Assembly: GCA_039812465.1 (NCBI GenBank)
Contig: JBDIAS010000031.1
Coordinates: 1-26,717, forward strand
Source of the DNA: Austwickia sp039812465
GTDB lineage: Bacteria > Actinomycetota > Actinomycetes > Actinomycetales > Dermatophilaceae
DNA: 26,717 nt
Direction of reading: 5' to 3'
Numbering within the stretch: the first letter of the stretch is position 1; every line of letters starts with the position of its first letter. The notes under the pieces are model-generated. The model saw nothing but the letters and a program-made list of their open reading frames with translations. It made no database searches and was not told the origin of the DNA. The position numbers and the translations under genes were made by a program. Below are positions 16,001 to 23,051 of the stretch, one piece after another.

Positions 16001-17925
16001 GCCTGGAGCGTTTCCTGGAACCGCTGGCGCATCCCGTCCTGGCTGTTGGACCAGGCCTTTTCGCTGCGGGCGCGCAGCCCGAAGTCGTAGATGAACACCG
16101 GCGAGCCGTCGCTCGGCGTCAGCTCGTACGGCCGCTCGTCGGTGACCTCCAACCCCATGTCCGTGAACGTGGGGAGCAGCGCGGTGAGCGTCACGGCGCC
16201 GCGCCGGTAGAGCTTGATGCGTCGCTCGTTCGGGGCCTCCCCCGGCATGTGATACAAGTTCAGCCGGACCTCGCCCTCGTCGGCCAGCGCCTCCACGTGA
16301 CGCAGGTCGACGACGGCGATCCTCGCCTCGAAATCCTCCTTGTACGCCTCCGGGAACGCGGTCCCCCAGCGGGCGAGGAGACGGGACGCGTGCTCTTCCC
16401 CGTACTCCGCCCGGGCCGCCTCGGCGAGGTCTTCGCCCCAGGTGCGCGTGGCCTCCGAGACCTGACGCTGCAGGTCGTCCACGTCCACGTCCGGGATCTC
16501 GACGCCGGGGGCGGTGCGCACCACGAAGAACAACCGCGCGAGCGCGGACTCGCTCACCCGGGCGGTGTCCTCCACCGACACCCCGTCGAACGCGCGCTGC
16601 AGCAGCCTCTCGAGCCTCAGCCGGACGCTGGTCGTGTACCGGTCACGCGGGATGTAGACGATGCAGCTCATGAACCGCCCGTAGGTGTCCTTGCGCAGGA
16701 ACAGGCGCGGCTGACGGCGACCCTGCAGGTGCACGACCGCGACGCAGACCCGCGTCAGGTCCTCCACGGACGCCTGGAAGAGCTCGTCCCGGGGGTAGGT
16801 CTCCAGGACGGTCATCAGGTCCTTGCCGAGGTGGCTGTCGGCGTCGAAGCCGCTCGCCGCGATCACCTTCGCGACCTTGGAAGACACGTACGGGATCTGG
16901 GTGACCGAGTGGGTGTAGGTGCCCGCGGTGAACAGGCCGATGAACCGGCGCTCCCCGCAGACCTGCTCGTTCTCGTCGAACGTCTTGAGGCCGATGTAGT
17001 CGAGGTGGACCGGTCGGTGCACGGTGGAGACCGAGTTCGCCTTGGTCACGATCATGATCTCCGGCTCCCGCGCCTTCGAGGCCGCGCGGCCGAGCAGCGG
17101 CTCGGGTTCCTGACTGCTATTGCGCGAGTCACGCATGAGACCGAGCCCTGTCCCGGGGATGGGCACGAGCGCCTCGGTGCCGCTCTCGTCGGTCAAGGCG
17201 TACTCCCGGTAGCCCAGGAGCGTGAAGTGCCCCTCCCCCACCCAGCGCAACAGCGCCTCGGCGTTGTCGGCGTCCTCGCGGGCCACCCGCGCGGGCACGT
17301 GGGAGTGCAGATCGTCGGCCAACTCCAGCGCCTTCGCGGTGAGCAGCCCCCAGTCCTCCACGGAGGCCCGGACGTCGGCGAGGACCTCACGCAGTTCCCG
17401 CGCCAAGGCATCCCGGTCGGCCGCGTCGCTCTCGCGGTCGATCTGGAGGTGCATCCACGACTCCACGAGCACGCCCGGCTCCTGCGGCGCCTCGTGAATC
17501 GGCACGTCGACCACCTCGATCAGGGCGCCCGACTCATCGCGTCGCACGACGAGCTGGGGGTGGACCATCAGGTGCACGCTGCCGCCCTGGCGGATCGTGC
17601 ACGACGACACCGAGTCAACGAGGAACGGCATGTCGTCGGTGACGATCTCCACCACCGTGTGCCCGGTCGTCCAACCCTCCTGCTCGACGGTGGGGGTGAA
17701 CACGCGCAGCTTCGCTTCCCCCGCCTGGCGCGTGGCGCCGAGCGCCCGGTGGGACAGCACCGCGCCCAAGAGGTCTTCGGGCCGCCGGGCGAGGAGTTCC
17801 TCGGTCACCACGTGCCGGTAGTACAACCGCAGCAGCGCCTCGAGGGCCGGGCCGGCCTGACGGCCGGCCAATTGGGCGACCGCCTGGAGCAGCTGAGTCC
17901 GGGATTCTTCGTGGGTCGTGGACAT
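13036..17925 (-). CDS. gdh: NAD-specific glutamate dehydrogenase, large (about 180 kDa) type
   Basis: This 1629-residue enzyme interconverts glutamate and 2-oxoglutarate plus ammonium with NAD. Its size and text match the Streptomyces/Mycobacterium L_180 class (about 1600-1650 residues). An N-terminal half with ACT-like regulatory regions (about 1-700) precedes the catalytic domain, KVARGGLRWSDRREDFRTE, then VPTGSKGGFY with K861. The nucleotide-binding part follows, VVGIGDMSGDVFGNG (about 993-1007) and VVGEGGNLGCSQ. A long helical C-terminal region completes it. ATG 17925 is chosen because GGTGGGG lies just upstream; a GTG four codons earlier would sit directly on AGGAAG. Transcribed alone and followed by a hairpin. 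In mycobacteria this enzyme is mainly catabolic and inhibited by GarA, an FHA protein encoded elsewhere. Confidence 0.95.
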   Translation of the reverse strand: MSTTHEESRTQLLQAVAQLAGRQAGPALEALLRLYYRHVVTEELLARRPEDLLGAVLSHRALGATRQAGEAKLRVFTPTVEQEGWTTGHTVVEIVTDDMPFLVDSVSSCTIRQGGSVHLMVHPQLVVRRDESGALIEVVDVPIHEAPQEPGVLVESWMHLQIDRESDAADRDALARELREVLADVRASVEDWGLLTAKALELADDLHSHVPARVAREDADNAEALLRWVGEGHFTLLGYREYALTDESGTEALVPIPGTGLGLMRDSRNSSQEPEPLLGRAASKAREPEIMIVTKANSVSTVHRPVHLDYIGLKTFDENEQVCGERRFIGLFTAGTYTHSVTQIPYVSSKVAKVIAASGFDADSHLGKDLMTVLETYPRDELFQASVEDLTRVCVAVVHLQGRRQPRLFLRKDTYGRFMSCIVYIPRDRYTTSVRLRLERLLQRAFDGVSVEDTARVSESALARLFFVVRTAPGVEIPDVDVDDLQRQVSEATRTWGEDLAEAARAEYGEEHASRLLARWGTAFPEAYKEDFEARIAVVDLRHVEALADEGEVRLNLYHMPGEAPNERRIKLYRRGAVTLTALLPTFTDMGLEVTDERPYELTPSDGSPVFIYDFGLRARSEKAWSNSQDGMRQRFQETLQAVWGGLAESDGFNALVLSAGLTWRQVVMLRTVAKYQRQAGTPFTQTYITSTLRENPHIACLLVELFETRFDPERFDGVAGPERAAAEEDVTARILAALDKVASLDHDRIVRAFLGVILGTLRTNFFQDPPPDEHGHTPEFTRTVCFKIDPHAVPGLPAPLPMFEIWVYSPRVEGVHLRFGKVARGGLRWSDRREDFRTEVLGLVKAQMVKNAVIVPTGSKGGFYAKQLPDPAVDRDAWLAEGRAAYRLFIASLLDVTDNRVGTEIVPPQQVVRHDPDDPYLVVAADKGTATFSDLANSVAQAHGFWLDDAFASGGSAGYDHKGMGITARGAWESVKRHFREMGVNTQSEDFTVVGIGDMSGDVFGNGMLLSPHIRLVAAFDHRDIFLDPNPDAASSYEERRRLFDLPRSSWADYDRALISEGGGVFSRTAKSIPISAQARHALGLPDDVQSLTPAELQKAVLCAPVDLLWNGGIGTYIKASTESHRDIGDRANDAIRVDGRMLRAKVVGEGGNLGCSQLGRIEAALSGVRINTDAIDNSAGVGSSDYEVNIKILLTGLVREGDMTLKQRNQLLASMTDDVKRMVLRDNYEQNVLLGNARSQSGAMLPVHQRLIHWLETYGELDRELEFLPDEQEIARRLAAGVGLTSSEFAVLVAYSKLALKRDLAKSDLPDDPWFRRTLAEYFPPAIRTFEEALDAHPLKREIIVNTIVNSMVNRGGITFAYRAMDETGAPAEQIAACYVVAREVFGMREFVAAMESLDNQVPTLVQTRGYLEFRGLLDRSVRWLLMNRPGDLDIAAEVQRFSGLIERLSPLIPTLTTGRSRERQQRMAEEYIRDGVPEELAVQCSTLLNLHSALDIVALSEEVGEDVEPVARLYYSVSEAFGFEDMQERVRVLSRDDRWSALARAAMRDDLFSVLESIVATVASATDPSLSAPERLDDWLRRNTTSLQRARTSLSGIQALEEPGLAPLSVALRTLRGVARIGRGTD

Positions 17926-18099
17926 GGCGTACCCCACCTTCCTCAGGCGGCACTACGATGTGCGAGCCTTCCGCTCTGTGTGTCCAGGCTAGTCAGGGGC
18001 GTCTCATCGTGGAGCGGGTTCGGGCGAACTGCCAGGAAAGAACGCCCATCGTCGTCCACAGCTGGGCGACGGAGTCGGCGGCCCGAGCGCGCCGGCTCC

Positions 18100-18105
18100 T
18101 ACGCT
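18100..18105 (+). promoter_or_regulatory. -10 element of leaderless gene at 18112
   Basis: TACGCT is followed by GAACGC and then ATG at 18112. It matches TANNNT-N6-start, and no ribosome site is present. Confidence 0.55.
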
Positions 18106-18111
18106 GAACGC

Positions 18112-18336
18112 ATGACGACGTCCGACGCCCCCGCGCCTCGCTCCGCGCTCGCCGCCGAGGAGGAAGCCGCGAAGGAGGAGCAAGCCTGGCCGGCGACGCT
18201 GGAGCGCGTGTCGGACGTCCTCGCGCACCTACGCCCGGACCCGGGCACCGAGGCGGACCACCGGCGGATCGCCGGCGCGCTGACATCCCTGCGGGCGCGG
18301 TGCACCGCGCTGGGCGCGCCGCCGCCGCGCCGATGA
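18112..18336 (+). CDS. Small protein of unknown function, first of an overlapping pair
   Basis: This 74-residue, charged, probably cytosolic protein has no recognised domain. Its first half is Ala/Glu-rich (AAEEEAAKEEQAW) and the rest looks helical. Support comes from the TACGCT element 6 bases before the ATG and from the ATGA overlap with the next gene. The long open frame extending upstream over the glutamate dehydrogenase gene is antisense shadow. Divergent from gdh. Confidence 0.6.
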   Translation: MTTSDAPAPRSALAAEEEAAKEEQAWPATLERVSDVLAHLRPDPGTEADHRRIAGALTSLRARCTALGAPPPRR

Positions 18337-18731
18337 CCCGCCCGGTTCCCGCGGGAGATCCCGCCTCCTGTGGAGCGGCCGCCGCCGACCTCGCCGCCTG
18401 CGCGCGCTGGCTGCGCGACGCCTCGCGCGGGGACCCGGCGAGCGTCGAGCTGGTCGCGCACGTCGAGCGACTGCGCGCGGCGCTGGCGGAGCTGGGCGTC
18501 GCCCTCTCGCGCGCCCAGTCCGTCCTGCCCGCCGGTGCCGGCCCCGAGCGGGTCCGGAACTCGGCGGTGTCGCAACTGGGTCGGGCCCGGGCCAGGCTGC
18601 GTCGCACCTGTGTTTCGATCTCCACCGACCTCGCCGAGCCCGTCGCTCCCGGCCTCGCTGCCGCTCCTGCACCCTCTGATCCGCCCGGTCCCGACCGCTC
18701 GACCGACGACCGCCTCCGACGGACCGAGTAG
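18333..18731 (+). CDS. Small helical protein of unknown function, second of an overlapping pair
   Basis: This 132-residue protein starts within the stop of the preceding gene (ATGA), so it is probably translated by coupling; no ribosome site is seen. Residues about 12-100 form an Ala/Leu/Arg-rich helical region (ARWLRDASRGD, VERLRAALAELGVALSRAQS), followed by a Pro-rich tail. I do not recognise a family. The helical pattern lacks a WxG turn, so there is no basis for calling it a WXG100 protein. Confidence 0.6.
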   Translation: MTRPVPAGDPASCGAAAADLAACARWLRDASRGDPASVELVAHVERLRAALAELGVALSRAQSVLPAGAGPERVRNSAVSQLGRARARLRRTCVSISTDLAEPVAPGLAAAPAPSDPPGPDRSTDDRLRRTE

Positions 18732-18733
18732 CT

Positions 18734-18795
18734 CCGGACTAGGTCCGGGCTAGCACGGAGTGGCTGTGGGCTAGCTCCGCGCGCTGCCCACTCCG
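18734..18795 (+). terminator. Hairpins after the small gene pair
   Basis: CCGGAC-TAG-GTCCGG (18734-18748) starts 3 bases after the stop. A second inverted repeat, CGGAGTGG/CCACTCCG (18756-18763 and 18788-18795), follows. No T-tract is present. GGGCTAGC also occurs twice in this short stretch. The terminator role is tentative. Confidence 0.4.
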
Positions 18796-18819
18796 GGGCG
18801 CTCGGGGTGCCCTAGGCCT

Positions 18820-18825
18820 TACGGT
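18820..18825 (+). promoter_or_regulatory. -10 element of leaderless DUF2505 gene
   Basis: TACGGT is followed by GTGCGG and then ATG at 18832. The spacing favours the ATG over the in-frame GTG at 18826. Confidence 0.6.
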
Positions 18826-18831
18826 GTGCGG

Positions 18832-19329
18832 ATGGACCTCCACGTCATGCTGACCTTCTGCGCGCCACCAGACCAGGTGGCCGCGATGCTGACCGACCCC
18901 GAGTTCCAGCAGGAGTTGTGCGCGCAGACGTCACGCTCCGGGTCGGCCACCGTGCGCAGCATCGGCGATCGCACCGAGGTCCACATGCGCCGAGCCGTCT
19001 CGACGGCCAAGTTCCCCGACTTCGTCCGCTCGTTCGTGGGCGAGACGCTCACCGTCGACCAGCGCACCCTGTGGGGCCCGCCGGAGGCCGGCGGACGTCG
19101 CGAGGGCTCCGTGATCGTCCTCATCGAGGGCAAACCCCTCCAACTGGTCGCGCGGGCGGAGCTGTCTCCCCACGACGGAGGCACGATGGTGCGCTACGAC
19201 GGGACGCTGAAAGCCGACGTCCTCTTCATCGGTGGCCGCATCGAGTCTGCGGCCGCCCCCGTGGTGAGGTCCGCGCTGGACTCCGAGGAGTCCCTGGGTC
19301 GGCGGTGGCTCACCGAAAGGCCGGCCTGA
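18832..19329 (+). CDS. DUF2505 family protein (SRPBCC-like)
   Basis: This 165-residue protein resembles the actinobacterial DUF2505 family, which has the SRPBCC ligand-binding helix-grip fold. Visible features are the opening beta strand and helix (HVMLTFCAPPDQVAAMLTDPEF), a central run of strands (RRAVSTAKFPDFVRSFVGE, QRTLWGPPEAGGRREG), and the closing helix ESAAAPVVRSALDSEESLG. The ligand is unknown. The start at 18832 is set by the TACGGT element 6 bases upstream. It is convergent with the WS/DGAT transcription unit. Confidence 0.82.
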   Translation: MDLHVMLTFCAPPDQVAAMLTDPEFQQELCAQTSRSGSATVRSIGDRTEVHMRRAVSTAKFPDFVRSFVGETLTVDQRTLWGPPEAGGRREGSVIVLIEGKPLQLVARAELSPHDGGTMVRYDGTLKADVLFIGGRIESAAAPVVRSALDSEESLGRRWLTERPA

Positions 19330-19367
19330 CCGAGCGAGACCGGGTGACGCCGGCAGCGACCCGTAGC

Positions 19368-19405
19368 CGACGCGCCGGAACCACTCCCGTGGACGACGCG
19401 CCGGA
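19368..19405. repeat. Direct repeat in convergent intergenic region
   Basis: CGACGCGCCGGA occurs at 19368-19379 and again at 19394-19405, with a small CCAC-TCCC-GTGG hairpin between (19381-19392). It lies between the convergent DUF2505 and WS/DGAT genes. The function is unknown; it may be part of a weak terminator. Confidence 0.5.
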
Positions 19406-19423
19406 CTGATTCCCGCGGTGCGG

Positions 19424-19846
19424 TCAGATGCGCCCCTCGGCCAGGGCCGTCAACTCGCTCGCGTCGTACCAGAGCAGCTCGGCCTCCGCGTCGCCCCCGC
19501 GCTCCGCGGCGTGCACCGAGCGAACCCGCGTCGCCGGGATGTCGGAACGGATCCGCACCTCGAACCCGTCCACCCCGGCCCCCGGCGGGACCTCCTCCAC
19601 ATGCTCGGGATCGACGTCCACGGCGGCTACCACGATCCGCTCCCCCGGCCGTTCCTGCGCGGTCAGCTCCGCGGCCACCTGGAGGGCGTCGTACTCCAGT
19701 TCCTCTTCGTCGTCCGCCGGGAAGGCCTGCCGGACCGTCGGGGTCACGGCGCTGGCGCGCACGTCCGAGCCGACGAGCCGACCCTCCTGGGCGAGGGCCC
19801 GCAGGCCGGTCTCACCGATCGCCACGAAGACGCGGGTCGCGGTCAC
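19424..19846 (-). CDS. DUF6912-like protein with its own start inside the WS/DGAT frame
   Basis: The last 140 codons of the WS/DGAT frame (TRVFVAIGETGLRAL, ASAVTPTVRQAF, EEELEYDALQVAA, and the C-terminal ELLWYDASEL) resemble the small actinobacterial DUF6912 family, function unknown. The GTG at 19846 is preceded by a perfect AGGAGG (19852-19857) at a 5-base spacing. This strongly suggests an independent protein. No stop separates it from WS/DGAT, so it may be made both alone and as a fusion. The family call is from memory of its pattern. Confidence 0.65.
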   Translation of the reverse strand: MTATRVFVAIGETGLRALAQEGRLVGSDVRASAVTPTVRQAFPADDEEELEYDALQVAAELTAQERPGERIVVAAVDVDPEHVEEVPPGAGVDGFEVRIRSDIPATRVRSVHAAERGGDAEAELLWYDASELTALAEGRI

Positions 19847-21415
19847 TCCGTCCTCCTCTCCGGCCCCGTCCCGATGCCAGATCGCCTCACCCCGACGCGG
19901 GTCCGCACCACCGGGGGCGGCGTCACCGGTCCCGGGGTGGAGCGGCCGCGAGACGGGGGTCCCCTGCGTGCGCCGACGTTCGGCGTCGACGGCGATCTCC
20001 AACTCGGCCAGGGACTCCCTCAGATAGCCGACGAAATCCTCGAGGTCGTGCATGGCCGCGCGGTCGCCGTTGAGGCCGATGCCCACCCGCCCGTCGTACG
20101 AGGTCAGCCCGAACGAGAGCGCCTGCCCCAGCGCGAGCGGGATGATCGGGTAGTTGACCTCCATGCGGGCGCCCGCCACCCAGAGGGGGTGCTGCGGGCC
20201 CGGCACGTTCGTGATCACGAGGTTGAAGAACCGCCGGGACGCGGCGTTGCCGAGCTGGGCGCCCAGGTGGTGCAGCGTGGTGGGCGCGAACCCGGCGATG
20301 TCGGAGATCGCGCGCGCCCCCACGGCCCGTCCGCCGCGAACCTGGCGCCGCATCTGGAATGTGACCTGCTCCAGGCGCATGAGAGGGCTCGTCTCGCCGA
20401 CCGGCAGGTCCACGAAGCACGCCTGGACGCTCCCGCCGATCCCGATGCCCCCGCCCGGCTCCGCTACGCTCACGGGAACCATCGCGCGGACCGTCGCCGC
20501 GGCGTGGACGGGCTCGCCGCGGGTCTGCAGCCAGCTGCGCAACGCTCCGGTGATCACGGTGAGGATGACGTCGGTCACGTTGGTGTCCCGGCTGGCGCGC
20601 AACTGCAGGTACGCGTCGCGCACGCCGCGGAACTCCTCCAGCGGGACACTCGCGAACGCGACGCGCCGGGAGGCACCGACGCGCGCGTTGAGCGGGCTCG
20701 CCGGCGCGGGGTCGGCGGCCGTCCGGACGAGCGCCGAGGCGACCGACTTGGACTGGTCCAGCGCGCGGCCCGCCACCGAGACGACCTCGGCGACGCCCCC
20801 GGCGACGGCCCCCACCCACCGGCTCGGGCGGCGCGCCACCCGCAGGGCGGTCGACGCCAGGAGCTCCAGGTCGCTGGGTTCCCGCCCGGGCGGCGGCAGC
20901 GGCGGCGGCTGCGGGCGCGCGGTCTGGTGGTCGTCGACGATCAGGTGCGCGATGTCGACCGCCGACACGCCGTCGACGAGCGCCTGGTGGGTCTTGGTGA
21001 CGACGGCGACGCGGCCGCGTTCGAGGCCCTCCACGACGTAGAGCTCCCACAGGGGATGCGCCCGGTCGAGGGGGCGGGACAGGATCCGGGCGACGAACTC
21101 CTCGAGCTGTTCCCGGGTGCCGGGGCGGGGCAGGGCGGCGCGGCGCACGTGGTAGGTGAGGTCGAAGTCGGCGGCGTCGACCCAGAACGGGGACGCGAAC
21201 CGCCCGGGCAGTTCCCGGACCTTCTGCCGGTAGCGGGACGAGGCGACGATCCGCGCCTCGACCAGGTGCATGAAGCGCTCCACATCGAGGCCGTCGGGCC
21301 CCGGGTCGAGCACGAGCACCGAGCCAACGTGCATCACCGTCGTCGGCTCCTCGAGATATAGGAACGACGCTCCCAGCGGGCTCAGGTGATCCTCCACGAC
21401 CCCATGCTCACACAC
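19424..21415 (-). CDS. WS/DGAT-family acyltransferase, read in frame into a DUF6912-like domain
   Basis: This 663-residue frame begins with a wax ester synthase/diacylglycerol acyltransferase domain (about 1-460), the family that makes storage triacylglycerol or wax esters. It shows DHLSPLGASFLYLE at the start, the LDRAHPLWELYVVEGL block, and near the C-terminus FNLVITNVPGPQHPLW and PLALGQALSFGLTSYDGRVGIGLNGD. The active-site HHxxxDG reads HQALVDG (H143, Q144), so the second histidine is Gln. A 60-residue low-complexity link joins a DUF6912-like segment from residue 524. The GTG start has AGGAGG upstream and overlaps the cpaE stop by 8 bases, so it is translated with cpaE. Substrate and even activity are uncertain. 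Confidence 0.85.
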   Translation of the reverse strand: MCEHGVVEDHLSPLGASFLYLEEPTTVMHVGSVLVLDPGPDGLDVERFMHLVEARIVASSRYRQKVRELPGRFASPFWVDAADFDLTYHVRRAALPRPGTREQLEEFVARILSRPLDRAHPLWELYVVEGLERGRVAVVTKTHQALVDGVSAVDIAHLIVDDHQTARPQPPPLPPPGREPSDLELLASTALRVARRPSRWVGAVAGGVAEVVSVAGRALDQSKSVASALVRTAADPAPASPLNARVGASRRVAFASVPLEEFRGVRDAYLQLRASRDTNVTDVILTVITGALRSWLQTRGEPVHAAATVRAMVPVSVAEPGGGIGIGGSVQACFVDLPVGETSPLMRLEQVTFQMRRQVRGGRAVGARAISDIAGFAPTTLHHLGAQLGNAASRRFFNLVITNVPGPQHPLWVAGARMEVNYPIIPLALGQALSFGLTSYDGRVGIGLNGDRAAMHDLEDFVGYLRESLAELEIAVDAERRRTQGTPVSRPLHPGTGDAAPGGADPRRGEAIWHRDGAGEEDGVTATRVFVAIGETGLRALAQEGRLVGSDVRASAVTPTVRQAFPADDEEELEYDALQVAAELTAQERPGERIVVAAVDVDPEHVEEVPPGAGVDGFEVRIRSDIPATRVRSVHAAERGGDAEAELLWYDASELTALAEGRI

Positions 21416-23045
21416 GGTGTGCCTCCTGCGGCCGGTCGGTCGCGGTCCTTCGGCCCCTGGCGTCCAGGCGTCGCGACCGGCGGGTCGGCGTGAGGCCGCG
21501 GCAGACGTCCGCGGCGAGTTCGACCAGCGCCCGACGGGCCGCCGATCCCGGGGCGCACTCCGCCAGCGTGCGGCCGCTCAGCACCGCGCGGTCGAGCGCG
21601 GCGCGGTCCTCGGGGATGAACGTGGCGGTCGGCACGGCCGCGAACCGGCGCAGGGCCGCGCTGATCGACGCCTCGGGGCGCCGGCCGATCGCGCTCGCGC
21701 GGACCCGGTTGACGACGATCGAACGCGACGCGGTCAGCTCCAGGGCGTCGAGGTCGGCCAGGCCGCGACTCAGGCGTTGTAGCCCGATGGGGTCGCCCGC
21801 ACCGACCACCACCACACGATCGGCGGCGGAAACGGCCGTCAGGGTCGCCGCGTTCCGCCGAGGTGCCAGCGTGTCGTAGCTGAGCTCTTCGTCGTCCTCC
21901 AGGCAGAAGCCGCAGTCCACCACGATGAGGTCGGCGACCGACCGGGTCATGCGCAGCACGTGCTCCAGCGGGTCGGCGCGCAGCTCCGGCCAACGCTGTG
22001 CGCGCGGGATACCCGTGAGGACGGACAACCCCGGGCCCACGCCCCGGCACCATCCGATGAGCGCGGGCACGTCCAGCGTGCCCGCGTCCGCCGCGCGCAC
22101 GGCCCCTGCCAATCCGGGCCCCTCGTCGAGGATGGACAGCGCCTGGGCCTGCACGCCACCGTAGGGATCCGCGTCGATGAGCAGCGCGCGCAGGCCGAGC
22201 TCGGCCGCCTCGCTCGCCAGCGCCAACGCGACGGTGCTTCGCCCCGGCGCGCCGCCAGGGCCCCAGACCGCCACCAACCGCCCGCCGGGATGCTCAGCCG
22301 AACGCGCCGGTTCCGACGCGACGTCGACGCCCGCCGCTCGATCCGCGGCCGCGATCGTAGACATGGTGACGGCCGCTTCCCCCTCCCGGTCCCGCTCCGA
22401 CTCCGACGCCGGCTCCGGCGCGCGCCGCTCCTCGGGGAGCGAGACCCCCTGCAGCAGGGACGGTGGTATCAGGGGGAGGCCTTCCACGGAGTGGCCCGCG
22501 TCGAGGCTCCCACCCGGCCCTCCCCCTGCCACGGCCCGCGTCACGTCGCGAGGGTCCCCGTCGGCGCGCGTGGGGTTCCTCGGCATCAGCGGTAGCGCGT
22601 CCTTGGCCGGCCACGCCGGCTCGGCCGCGAGAACGCCCCCGTCCCGCGCGGCGTCCCACGGCGCGTCCCACGAGGCCTCGCGCACGGAGGCGTCCCGCAG
22701 CGCAGCCAACGCTTGCTCGACCTGTGCGCAGGCCGCGTCGGAACGCGTCACCCGCACGATCCCCAGCTGGCGCAGGGACCGCTCCTGGCCCTCGTCGCCG
22801 CGCTCGCTCACCCCCAGCACGGACACTCCGTGGCCAGCGAGGTCGGCCACGAACGAGCGGTCCAACCCCGCCAGCCCCGCGGCGACCACCGCGAAATCGC
22901 CCAGACCGGCGGCGGCCGCCGACGCCAGCTCCGCCGCGTCCGCGCAGCGGCGGACGACCTCGACCCGCCGTGAGGTCGACAGCTCGGCGACGAACGCCCC
23001 TTCCCAGGCGTGGGGGATCGCCATCAAGACCGTACGTCGAGGCAC
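21408..23045 (-). CDS. cpaE: CpaE/TadZ-like MinD-type ATPase of the Tad pilus
   Basis: This 545-residue protein has an N-terminal receiver-like region (about 1-120; GDFAVVAAGLAGLDRSF, VSVLGVSE), a Pro/Gly/Glu-rich variable middle, and a C-terminal ParA/MinD ATPase. The deviant Walker A GPGGAPGRST (about 262-271) has Arg269 where Lys is usual. It is followed by LLIDADPYGGVQAQ and the Walker B-like DLIVVDCGF. CpaE/TadZ proteins place the pilus machine at the pole. The GTG start lies 6 bases after the cpaB stop, with GGAAGG inside the end of cpaB. It overlaps the WS/DGAT gene at its end. Its tad partners lie in the 84-3097 cluster on the same strand. Confidence 0.83.
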   Translation of the reverse strand: MPRRTVLMAIPHAWEGAFVAELSTSRRVEVVRRCADAAELASAAAAGLGDFAVVAAGLAGLDRSFVADLAGHGVSVLGVSERGDEGQERSLRQLGIVRVTRSDAACAQVEQALAALRDASVREASWDAPWDAARDGGVLAAEPAWPAKDALPLMPRNPTRADGDPRDVTRAVAGGGPGGSLDAGHSVEGLPLIPPSLLQGVSLPEERRAPEPASESERDREGEAAVTMSTIAAADRAAGVDVASEPARSAEHPGGRLVAVWGPGGAPGRSTVALALASEAAELGLRALLIDADPYGGVQAQALSILDEGPGLAGAVRAADAGTLDVPALIGWCRGVGPGLSVLTGIPRAQRWPELRADPLEHVLRMTRSVADLIVVDCGFCLEDDEELSYDTLAPRRNAATLTAVSAADRVVVVGAGDPIGLQRLSRGLADLDALELTASRSIVVNRVRASAIGRRPEASISAALRRFAAVPTATFIPEDRAALDRAVLSGRTLAECAPGSAARRALVELAADVCRGLTPTRRSRRLDARGRRTATDRPQEAHRV

Positions 23046-23051
23046 GCTCGC

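Noticed and set aside
14857..18336. 1159-codon plus-strand frame antisense to glutamate dehydrogenase
   Set aside because: The minus strand encodes a complete enzyme with all motifs. Only the last 75 codons from 18112, outside that enzyme, are kept as a gene.
18333..18731. WXG100-type secreted substrate for the EssC-like motor
   Set aside because: The size and helices are suggestive, but there is no WxG turn and no C-terminal YxxxD/E signal.
19418..21361. 647-codon plus-strand frame antisense to WS/DGAT
   Set aside because: Shadow frame; the minus strand has the WS/DGAT motifs and ribosome sites.
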